Shown: one piece after another, positions 1 through 5,021 of the stretch | Layout: the number at the start of each line of letters is the position of its first letter | Numbering within the stretch: position 1 is the stretch's first letter | Notes under the pieces: model-generated | Told to the model about the DNA's origin: nothing | Database searches by the model: none | What the model saw: the letters and a program-made list of their open reading frames with translations, nothing else | Translations under genes and position numbers: made by a program | From: Bdellovibrionales bacterium | GTDB lineage: Bacteria; Bdellovibrionota; Bdellovibrionia; Bdellovibrionales; UBA1609 | Reading direction: 5' to 3' | DNA length: 5,021 bases | Assembly (NCBI GenBank): GCA_020435025.1 | Contig: JAGRAG010000174.1 | Location: 1-5,021 of the forward strand

Positions 1-724
1 TGTCACGAAGAGCTTGCTTTCTCGAAACCACCTGTTTTTGATAAGCTTTGTTAAGCTCTTCAATTTCCTCGTTCATCTTCTCTTTAATGCGCTCTACTTT
101 TTGTTGGTTTTGAGAAATAATAGACTCTTTCTCTTGGACCGTTGTCTCCAAATTGGCAATTTTATTTTCAAACTTGCCAATAGCTGTTTTTTGTTTGGCA
201 ATTTCTTGGCTTTTAGAGACTATCTCTTGTTTCTTTTTCTGGATCGTCTGATCTTTTTCGGTAATGACATTGTCACGCTTCGTGATACGAGCCCGAGCCA
301 CCATGTTCGAGTTAACAATATTTCGGATCATTTGCTGATATTGGTTCAGTGCGCTTTCTTTTTTCTCGTTTTCAGCTGCTTTCTTCCGCAGCTCCTCTTT
401 CTCAAACTTTGCCTCTTCCTGTAGTAGCGACAGATGATCCATTAGCTCTTCATAGTCCTTCTGCTCACGAGGACTGGCACCCTTTTTTAAGTAATCTTGC
501 TTGAGCGTATCATAGGCACGAAGCTGTTGCTTTAGATCTTCATTCTCATGAGCTAACGAAGAATACTCCATGTTTTTTTGTAAACTATTAGTTCCATTTC
601 TCAAGCTCGTTGTTACATACAAGAGTAAGAAAATAAAGGATAGGACCATAAATAGGTCGCTGTAACTGGCCCACTGAGTTCCTTCGGCTTCTTTTTTCTT
701 AATTTTGTCGTAATCAAGACTCAT
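1..724 (-). CDS. MotB-like membrane protein with long coiled coil, N-terminal part (3' end outside window)
   Basis: The - strand is open without a stop from an ATG at 724-722 to the window edge, giving 241 residues of a longer protein. Residues 1-17 are a short charged cytoplasmic N-terminus. QWASYSDLF (17-25) leads into a hydrophobic segment at about 24-39 (LFMVLSFIFLLLYV). This W/Y-S-D arrangement before a single transmembrane helix is typical of MotB/TolR-type stator proteins. Asp23 sits where MotB carries its proton-binding Asp (Asp32 in E. coli). From about residue 43 the protein is very rich in Lys, Glu and Gln with heptad-like spacing, so it is probably a long coiled coil, presumably periplasmic. 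An OmpA-like peptidoglycan-binding domain would be expected further downstream but is not visible. The Shine-Dalgarno is weak (AAGGCG at 741-736, 11 nt from the start). An in-frame stop lies 18 nt upstream of GTG 736, and that GTG start (4 codons earlier) is less likely. The start overlaps the end of a damaged upstream frame by 11 nt, suggesting a former operon. The assignment is by pattern recognition only; the exact system (motility, envelope or other) is unknown. Confidence 0.5.
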   Translation of the reverse strand, partial: MSLDYDKIKKKEAEGTQWASYSDLFMVLSFIFLLLYVTTSLRNGTNSLQKNMEYSSLAHENEDLKQQLRAYDTLKQDYLKKGASPREQKDYEELMDHLSLLQEEAKFEKEELRKKAAENEKKESALNQYQQMIRNIVNSNMVARARITKRDNVITEKDQTIQKKKQEIVSKSQEIAKQKTAIGKFENKIANLETTVQEKESIISQNQQKVERIKEKMNEEIEELNKAYQKQVVSRKQALRD

Positions 725-940
725 AGCACAATCCACGCCTTAAAAAGTGTTTATTTTGACTAGTATTCTTGTCGGCTTTCAGAAATTCGAGCTTAATCGA
801 TAGGTCTTTTTTAAGACCTTGGTCCTTGGTTGTTTTCTCTTGAATATGTGAAGAAGGAATGACAATTTCATATCCAGACGAAAGTAATTGGAAAGAACTC
901 GCTCTTCGTCGAGCTTCGAATCGTTAATTTTGTATTGCAA
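714..940 (-). pseudogene. Frameshifted small ORF or 3' remnant of a gene upstream of the MotB-like gene
   Basis: Two adjacent - strand frames both look coding and join at one point. From 940 to 881 the frame reads QYKINDSKLDEERVLSNYF after a possible TTG start at 940-938. From 881 to the TGA at 716-714 another frame reads SSGYEIVIPSSHIQEK and continues to end in LRRGLCYES. Restoring a single T to the TTT at 883-881 fuses them into one 75-residue frame (NYF-SSGYE). The second frame alone runs back to a stop at 926-924 but has no ATG, GTG or TTG start before its last few codons. A TAG at 943-941 closes the first frame. The stop overlaps the MotB-like start by 11 nt, as in translationally coupled operons. 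It could be a small gene inactivated by a 1-nt deletion, the 3' tail of a larger deleted gene (a MotA-like partner is possible but unproven), or a sequencing error in a homopolymer. I recognise no family. Confidence 0.4.
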
Positions 941-1008
941 GACCTAACTCAGACTATTCAGAACCCGTAAGGTTGGGTAAACTGCGATAAATTATATAAG
1001 GAGATCTC
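725..1008. other. Divergent intergenic region between the MotB-like gene and fadD
   Basis: This region separates a - strand and a + strand gene. Most of it (725-940) is taken up by the damaged - strand frame described separately. The remaining 941-997 shows no convincing coding frame on either strand. A 7-bp perfect inverted repeat with a 4-nt loop lies at 802-819 (AGGTCTT / AAGACCT) but has no adjoining T-run and falls inside the remnant frame. Promoters for both flanking genes would be expected here, but I found no -35/-10 pair good enough to call. Confidence 0.4.
998..1003 (+). promoter_or_regulatory. Strong ribosome binding site of fadD
   Basis: AAGGAG ends 5 nt before the ATG at 1009. 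It is near-consensus and fixes the start of the acyl-CoA ligase, which also agrees with the N-terminus of E. coli FadD (WL..YP...I.PD.Y). Confidence 0.9.
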
Positions 1009-2673
1009 ATGCAGCCCATTTGGTTAGAGCACTATCCTCAAGGTATTTCCCCTACTATCAATCCAGATCAATACGCCAACATTGCAGAGATGTTCGATAT
1101 CAGCTGTAAGAAGTTTTCTTCGACTGTTGCCTATTCCAACATGGGAGCCAATCTCACCTACAAAGAACTCCACAGCCGTGCCGAGTCTTTTGCCGCTTTT
1201 TTACAGTCTCGAGGGCTGGTGGCCGGTGATCGCATTGCCATTCAAATGCCCAACCTTCTACAATATCCCGTTGTGCTTTTCGGAGCTCTCAAAGCCGGCC
1301 TTATTGTCGTCAACACCAACCCCTTGTATACGGCAAAGGAAATGCAACATCAATTTAGTGATTCCGGAATTAAAGCCATCGTTATTTTAGAGAATTTTGC
1401 AGATAAGTTAGAAACAGTTCTCAAGGAGAATAAAATTCCGACGATCATCACCACACAAATTGGTGATTTCTTGCCCCCCTTAAAGAAACATCTCGTCAAC
1501 TTCGTTGTTAAAAAAATAAAAAAAATGGTACCTCCCTTTCACATCCCTTCTGCGACTCCACTTTTGGAAACTCTAAAGATTGGAAGCCAATTGACCTTCT
1601 CTCCTGTCTCTATGAAGATTGCGGATATCGCTTTTCTTCAGTACACCGGCGGAACCACTGGCGTCTCTAAAGGTGCCATGCTCACTCATCGTAATATTTT
1701 GTCAAACATGGAGATGATTTATAGTTGGATTTCCAAGACCCTCAAAGAAAATGAAGAGACGATCGTTACAGCCTTACCTCTTTATCATATTTTTTCTCTG
1801 ACGGTGAACTGTCTCGCCTTTACAAAGCTTGGTGGTACCAACTTGCTGATCACGAACCCTAAAGACATTCCCGGATTTGTAAGCACACTTCGTAAGGAGA
1901 GATTTACCGTCTTTACTGGCGTGAATACTTTGTTTAACGCTCTTATGAATCATCCTGATTTTACTTCGATTGACTTTTCGAACTTAAAGGTCAGTGTAGC
2001 CGGTGGAATGGCTCTTCAACAGTCCGTCGCCGAGCGCTGGAAGAAACTCACAAAAACTCCAATAGCTGAGGGCTTTGGGCTTACTGAAACCAGCCCCGTC
2101 GTCGCCTGCAATCCTATTGATGGCACAGAAAAGGTAGGAACCATTGGCCCCCCCCTCCCTTCAACGGACGTCCTGCTGATTGATGACGAGGGTAACGAAG
2201 TCTCCTTGGGAGACCGTGGAGAACTCTGTATTGCAGGCCCACAAGTTATGGCTGGTTATTGGAATCGTCCCGAAGAGACCGCTCAATCTATGATTGATGG
2301 TAAATGGTTAAAGACCGGAGACATTGCTACAATTGATGAACACGGCTATTTAAAAATTGTCGACAGAAAGAAAGATATGATCTTAGTCTCCGGGTTTAAT
2401 GTCTTCCCTAATGAAGTAGAAGACGCTATTGCCAAACACCCTGATGTTCTGGAAGTAGCTGCAATAGGTCTACCGGATGAAAAATCTGGAGAAATTGTGA
2501 AAGTCTTTGTCGTCCCCAAAAAGCAAGATCTAACGGCGGAAGAGATCATAGAGTTCTCCAAACAAGATCTGGTTGCTTACAAGCGGCCCAAATATGTCGA
2601 GTTTCGCAAAGAACTTCCCAAGACAAATGTCGGAAAAATATTGCGGCGAGCCTTAAAAGAAGAAAGCGCATAA
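1009..2673 (+). CDS. fadD: Long-chain fatty acid--CoA ligase
   Basis: This 554-residue enzyme activates fatty acids to acyl-CoA using ATP and CoA, via an acyl-adenylate, at the cytoplasmic face of the inner membrane. It feeds beta-oxidation and phospholipid synthesis. It aligns along its whole length with E. coli FadD as I recall it (about 560 residues), with near-identical blocks such as PNLLQYPV (81-88), NFVVK.IK (164-171) and ITNP.DIPG (281-289). Adenylate-forming motifs are complete: P-loop YTGGTTGVSKG (212-222), ALPLYHIF (255-262), GFGLTE (355-360), TGD (436-438), the linker DRKKDMILVSGFNVFPNE (452-469) that includes the FadD/FACS signature, and catalytic Lys543 in NVGKILRR (540-547). 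No frameshift or missing key residue is seen. The gene is preceded by an excellent ribosome binding site and followed by a 240-nt gap, so it is probably monocistronic. No obvious FadR-type operator was identified. Confidence 0.97.
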   Translation: MQPIWLEHYPQGISPTINPDQYANIAEMFDISCKKFSSTVAYSNMGANLTYKELHSRAESFAAFLQSRGLVAGDRIAIQMPNLLQYPVVLFGALKAGLIVVNTNPLYTAKEMQHQFSDSGIKAIVILENFADKLETVLKENKIPTIITTQIGDFLPPLKKHLVNFVVKKIKKMVPPFHIPSATPLLETLKIGSQLTFSPVSMKIADIAFLQYTGGTTGVSKGAMLTHRNILSNMEMIYSWISKTLKENEETIVTALPLYHIFSLTVNCLAFTKLGGTNLLITNPKDIPGFVSTLRKERFTVFTGVNTLFNALMNHPDFTSIDFSNLKVSVAGGMALQQSVAERWKKLTKTPIAEGFGLTETSPVVACNPIDGTEKVGTIGPPLPSTDVLLIDDEGNEVSLGDRGELCIAGPQVMAGYWNRPEETAQSMIDGKWLKTGDIATIDEHGYLKIVDRKKDMILVSGFNVFPNEVEDAIAKHPDVLEVAAIGLPDEKSGEIVKVFVVPKKQDLTAEEIIEFSKQDLVAYKRPKYVEFRKELPKTNVGKILRRALKEESA

Positions 2674-2826
2674 CTTCCAAACCGCATTCTTTGATTTTGG
2701 ACGAACTCCTTAAGAATTTCCGTATTTACTAATTGAAATTTATACTTTTTATAGGCAGCTAACCGCAGCCTCATTTAAAATTTATAAAATTCCTTCAATT
2801 TTACATCTTTTCATTCAAAGGTAGAC

Positions 2827-2872
2827 GCCCCCTTTAAAAATCGATAAAGATGCAGATTCACTCTAAGGGGGC
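2827..2872 (+). promoter_or_regulatory. GC-rich hairpin, possible weak terminator or leader structure
   Basis: GCCCCCTT (2827-2834) and AAGGGGGC (2865-2872) form a perfect 8-bp stem with a 30-nt loop. Five Ts follow at 2878-2882 after a 5-nt gap (TGGGG). The long loop and displaced T-run make a classical intrinsic terminator doubtful. It may weakly terminate fadD transcription, or act as 5'-leader structure of the MlaC-like gene, because the same C-run can also pair with that gene's ribosome binding site. Confidence 0.35.
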
Positions 2873-2899
2873 TGGGGTTTTTCGATCCACAGTAAAAAA

Positions 2900-2908
2900 A
2901 AAGGGGGG
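2900..2908 (+). promoter_or_regulatory. G-run ribosome binding site of the MlaC-like gene
   Basis: AAAGGGGGG ends 5 nt before the ATG at 2914, good spacing for a Shine-Dalgarno. It is unusual in being six Gs at the end of an A9 run (2894-2902) rather than AGGAGG. A homopolymer of this kind can change length by replication slippage, which would alter spacing and strength. Confidence 0.7.
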
Positions 2909-2913
2909 AATAC

Positions 2914-3519
2914 ATGCTACGAACCATTTTGTTATCAACATCACTCTTTGCTCAAGTGGCTTTTGCTGCGGACATGAGCGATCTAGCGATTCGACTTGTA
3001 GGTGATATGATTGAAGATGCTAAAGTGACCGCTGAAAAGATTACGACTCCGAACAAGCCCCAAAGTTACTGCTCGATCGTTAAAGAGTATATGTCTATCG
3101 AAAGAGTCTCAGATAAGATCCTTGGCCCTTCGTGGCGACGCCTACCGGACGTGGAGCAACAAGAATTTATTCGCTCGTTTCAATCAGAAATAGCCAATTT
3201 CTTTTATGAGAAATTTGAGAATTACTTATTTGAATCAAAAATTGATCTTCCAAAGTCAGTGATCGATAAAAACGGTCGTTTCGACGTCAGAGTCAATATC
3301 ACCATCGAGAATCCAGATACGATCAATACTTACAGCTCCTTGGAATTTACAGTCATATACGAAGATGAACAGCTCTTTGTGGTCGATGCGAAAATGTTAG
3401 GATTTAGCTTTCAAAAGATCAAGCGCCAAGAGTTCCAAAAATATCGAAGAGACATTCCAGCTTTGACTTTAAAACTCAAAGAGAAATTAGCAGAGGCTTC
3501 TTTTCCACTCTGCTCTTAA
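2914..3519 (+). CDS. Exported MlaC/Ttg2D-family phospholipid-binding protein
   Basis: This 201-residue protein has a short signal peptide: MLR, a hydrophobic core, and VAFA-AD with likely cleavage after Ala18. The mature part fits the MlaC/Ttg2 (toluene tolerance) family. A Y.SIERVSDKILGPSW block (59-74) is followed by LPDVEQQEFIRSFQ (77-90) and FYEKFENYL (97-105), then a beta-rich middle (123-158). The hallmark end is VVDAKMLGFSF followed by RQEFQKY and a C-terminal helix (156-191), matching the D.I.EGVS...T...E...L region of E. coli MlaC. Family members are periplasmic carriers that move phospholipids between an outer-membrane complex and an inner-membrane MlaFEDB-type ABC transporter. None of those partners is in the window, so the gene is an orphan here. 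Length is normal for the family. Cys53 and Cys200 are the only cysteines and could form a disulfide in the periplasm. The start is supported by the signal peptide and the ribosome binding site. No symbol is given because paralogues with other roles exist. Confidence 0.85.
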   Translation: MLRTILLSTSLFAQVAFAADMSDLAIRLVGDMIEDAKVTAEKITTPNKPQSYCSIVKEYMSIERVSDKILGPSWRRLPDVEQQEFIRSFQSEIANFFYEKFENYLFESKIDLPKSVIDKNGRFDVRVNITIENPDTINTYSSLEFTVIYEDEQLFVVDAKMLGFSFQKIKRQEFQKYRRDIPALTLKLKEKLAEASFPLCS

Positions 3520-3538
3520 AGATTACATGGTAAGACTT

Positions 3539-3587
3539 TCTCATTGGCCAATTTATTTTCAGGGATAGGTTGGCAAATGGAATGAGA
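3539..3587. repeat. Two-part inverted repeat overlapping the promoter of the leaderless gene
   Basis: TCTCATT (3539-3545) pairs with AATGAGA (3581-3587), and just inside, GCCAA (3547-3551) pairs with TTGGC (3570-3574). The right arm covers the -35 box and much of the promoter spacer. It could be an operator-like site or a weak hairpin ending the MlaC-like transcript. No T-run follows, so it is not a standard intrinsic terminator. Arms this short may also arise by chance. Confidence 0.3.
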
Positions 3588-3598
3588 GTTTCTATACT
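3570..3598 (+). promoter_or_regulatory. Sigma70-type promoter for a leaderless transcript
   Basis: TTGGCA (3570-3575) and TATACT (3593-3598) are separated by exactly 17 nt, each a close match to the TTGACA and TATAAT consensus. The expected transcription start, about 7 nt after the end of the -10 box, falls at or within a base or two of the ATG at 3605. The mRNA would then have essentially no 5' leader. Confidence 0.75.
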
Positions 3599-3604
3599 AC
3601 CCGT

Positions 3605-4999
3605 ATGCAAGACACAAATGTTTCGACGGTCCGTAAAGCTTTAACGATCAACCTAGATGACTCCAAATTTGGAGCCTTTGCTGAAATTGGAGCTGGGCAA
3701 GAAGTTGCAAGATACTTCTTCCAGGCTGGAAGAGCTTCCTCCACCGTGGCCAAATCAATGTCAGCTTACGACAAGATCTTCAGTGATGCCATTTATGGTA
3801 AGGGAAGTCGTTTTGTCAGTCGCGAACGCTTAGAGAAAATGTTAAAGCACGAATATTCACTGCTCATCGATCGCCTCCAAAATATACGTGGTGATTCGAC
3901 TTGTTTTTTCGCCTTTGCCGACACCGTTGCCACGTCCAGCCATGAGGACAATGCGACGGGATGTCATGGGTGGATGGGGGTCACTTTCCAAATTCGCCCC
4001 AATGGCCCATTAAATACGATCATTTTACACGTTCGGATGCTCGATCGGATGCGCCTTCAGCAGACTTCAGCTTTAGGTGTTCTTGGCGTCAATTTAATTT
4101 TTTCTGCGCTTTATATGACCGACCTAGTTACTGAGTTTATTGATTCCCTTACAGAAAATTTAGGTGATGATCGCGTCGATATTGACTATCTACAGTTTAA
4201 CGGTCCCGACCTAGAACACGTTGACAACCGACGAGTGGGTATAGAATTAGTTAGCCGTAACCTCACAAAGTCGGTCTTGTTTGCACCTAAGGGTCAAGTG
4301 ATACAAGCTTACGATGCTCTTTACAAACATCCCGTCATTGTTCATCGAGGGACGTTTCGCCCTATCACTCAGATCAGTGATGACATTATGAAAGCCGGAT
4401 ATGAGCAAATGAAAGGAAGTCTTGGAAAAGGAACCGTTGAACCGTTTCGAATTTTAGAGATGACCATGCAAAGCGCTTCAAAGGTCGACAGCGAAGATAT
4501 TCAAGATTACCTACACAGAGTAGACACTATTGCACCTCTAGGACATCACGTTTTGATCTCTAAATTCTCTCTTTATTCAGACCTTAAAGAGTACCTCAGA
4601 CGTTGCACAGATCAAAAGATCGTTATTTTGGCTGGTGCCTCTATTTTGGAAAAACTATATAACGAGCAATTTTACAACCACCTTCAAGGCGGAATTTTGC
4701 AGGCCTTTGGAACTCTTTTTGATAACGACACCCAGCTATTTATCTATCCATTTAAGTCAGATAAAATTTGTCAAACTGCTCATAGTTTTCATCCAGACAG
4801 TCACTTGGATTACCTGCACAAACATTTATTGGAAAACACAAAAATCGTCGACCTCTCCAACTGTGACGACTTAGATACAACCATTGATTCCGCCAAAGTT
4901 CGCGAACTCTTAGAACAAAACAATGACCAATGGAAAAAGTTCGTTCCCAAAAAATCTGCCGAAGTCATAATAAAAAATCATTACTTTCAAAAAAAGTAA
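3605..4999 (+). CDS. Conserved FAEIGAGQEVA-motif protein of unknown function, leaderless
   Basis: This 464-residue, apparently soluble protein has no signal peptide or clear transmembrane segment. It belongs to a conserved family I recognise by its blocks: AFAEIGAGQEVARYFF (24-39), TVAKSMSAYD (47-56), SDAIYG (60-65), FADTVAT (104-110), HGWMGVTFQ (121-129), ILHVRMLD (140-147), QQTSALGVLGVNLIFSALY (152-170), EPFRILEMTM (279-288) and a C-terminal GGILQAFGTLF (362-372). Homologues are often labelled 'TonB-dependent receptor' by automatic pipelines. Nothing here supports that: there is no signal peptide, plug domain or beta-barrel character. The biochemical role is unknown to me. ATG 3605 is the only ATG, GTG or TTG between the upstream in-frame TAG (3566-3568) and the conserved block, and no Shine-Dalgarno precedes it; instead a strong promoter ends 6 nt upstream. 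The gene is probably a single transcription unit. I am confident of the coding region and family, but not of function. Confidence 0.85.
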   Translation: MQDTNVSTVRKALTINLDDSKFGAFAEIGAGQEVARYFFQAGRASSTVAKSMSAYDKIFSDAIYGKGSRFVSRERLEKMLKHEYSLLIDRLQNIRGDSTCFFAFADTVATSSHEDNATGCHGWMGVTFQIRPNGPLNTIILHVRMLDRMRLQQTSALGVLGVNLIFSALYMTDLVTEFIDSLTENLGDDRVDIDYLQFNGPDLEHVDNRRVGIELVSRNLTKSVLFAPKGQVIQAYDALYKHPVIVHRGTFRPITQISDDIMKAGYEQMKGSLGKGTVEPFRILEMTMQSASKVDSEDIQDYLHRVDTIAPLGHHVLISKFSLYSDLKEYLRRCTDQKIVILAGASILEKLYNEQFYNHLQGGILQAFGTLFDNDTQLFIYPFKSDKICQTAHSFHPDSHLDYLHKHLLENTKIVDLSNCDDLDTTIDSAKVRELLEQNNDQWKKFVPKKSAEVIIKNHYFQKK

Positions 5000-5021
5000 A
5001 AAGGTGTCTGATACTTATTCC
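5000..5021. repeat. Possible partial palindromic intergenic repeat at the window edge
   Basis: AAAGGTGTCTGATACTTATT starts immediately after the stop codon. Its core GTGTCTGATAC is an imperfect palindrome. Similar GGTGTC/GATACC-type units recur as intergenic repeats, sometimes near REP-associated or IS200-like transposases, in various proteobacteria. Only one truncated copy is seen, so this is a resemblance, not a demonstration. Confidence 0.2.

Larger units (their letters stand above)
2674..2913 (+). other. Intergenic region between fadD and the MlaC-like gene
   Basis: This 240-nt AT-rich gap has no credible gene; the short - strand frame crossing it starts in the gap and runs into the 3' end of fadD as a shadow. 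It contains a GC-rich inverted repeat (2827-2872) followed by five Ts, and an A9G6 run at the next ribosome binding site. A promoter for the MlaC-like gene probably lies here. A TATACT at 2741-2746 could be a -10 box, but the hexamer 17 nt upstream (TTCCGT) is a poor -35, so it is not called. Confidence 0.5.

Noticed and set aside
14..424. Open + strand frame of 136 codons rich in Leu and Phe
   Set aside because: It is the antisense shadow of the Lys/Glu-rich coiled coil of the MotB-like gene, whose - strand frame is open across the whole interval and starts with a recognisable transmembrane motif.
802..819. Perfect 7-bp hairpin as an intrinsic terminator
   Set aside because: No T-run follows on either strand, the stem is AT-rich, and it falls inside the coding-like remnant.
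1..940. Zorya-type defence system (MotA/MotB-like pair)
   Set aside because: Only a MotB-like N-terminus is visible. In Zorya the long helical tail belongs to the MotA-like ZorA, and no helicase or nuclease partner genes are present here.
973..1000. TTGGGT-16-TATAAG as the fadD promoter
   Set aside because: The -35 is weak, and the predicted start near 1007 would leave the strong Shine-Dalgarno out of the mRNA. The -10-like bases are better explained as A/T sequence merging into the ribosome binding site.
1082..1390. Open + strand frame inside fadD
   Set aside because: It lies wholly within the clearly homologous FadD frame and has no family resemblance.
2346..2774. Two short - strand frames over the 3' end of fadD and the following gap
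   Set aside because: They are antisense to conserved FadD motifs, or unsupported low-complexity sequence with no recognisable product.
2834..2847. ATCGATAA as a flagellar sigma28 -10 element
   Set aside because: No TAAA-type -35 lies at the required 15-nt distance.
4635..4874. Open + strand frame of 79 codons
   Set aside because: It is an out-of-frame shadow within the conserved C-terminal part of the 464-residue protein.
3605..4999. TonB-dependent receptor annotation
   Set aside because: The protein has no signal peptide, plug or beta-barrel features; the label appears to be a propagated database name.

Overview
The window is a moderately AT-rich, Gram-negative-type segment. It carries three complete genes on the + strand, one partial gene on the - strand running off the left edge, and a probable broken gene between the two strands. 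The gene set is a MotB-like inner-membrane protein with a long coiled coil, a FadD acyl-CoA ligase, an exported MlaC/Ttg2-type lipid carrier, and a soluble conserved protein with the FAEIGAGQEVA motif. It implies a diderm with an outer membrane. The overall style resembles Bdellovibrionota or a related deltaproteobacterial lineage, but this is inference from gene content and base composition, not from a marker gene.

Layout. 1-724 (- strand): N-terminal 241 residues of a MotB-like protein. It has one transmembrane segment preceded by a conserved W..YSD motif, then a long charged coiled coil; the C-terminus lies outside the window. 714-940 (- strand): a stretch that reads as coding only if one base is restored. 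Its stop overlaps the MotB-like start by 11 nt, as in a translationally coupled operon, so it looks like a frameshifted or remnant upstream partner. 1009-2673 (+): fadD, with a strong ribosome binding site and every adenylate-forming-enzyme motif. 2674-2913: non-coding, with a G/C-rich hairpin and an A9G6 run at the next ribosome binding site. 2914-3519 (+): secreted MlaC-like protein. 3520-3604: short intergenic region with an excellent sigma70-type promoter. 3605-4999 (+): 464-residue conserved protein of unknown function, predicted to be translated from a leaderless mRNA. 5000-5021: a fragment of a possible palindromic repeat cut by the window edge.

How the parts relate. FadD activates fatty acids for degradation or phospholipid synthesis, and MlaC-type proteins ferry phospholipids across the periplasm. 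Both touch lipid metabolism, but the 240-nt gap and the intervening structure argue for separate transcription units. The last gene has its own promoter. Nothing here is a recognisable defence system, prophage or mobile element. The most notable points are the leaderless gene, the frameshifted reading frame upstream of the MotB-like gene, the MotB-like coiled-coil protein itself, and a possible competing RNA structure at the MlaC-like ribosome binding site.
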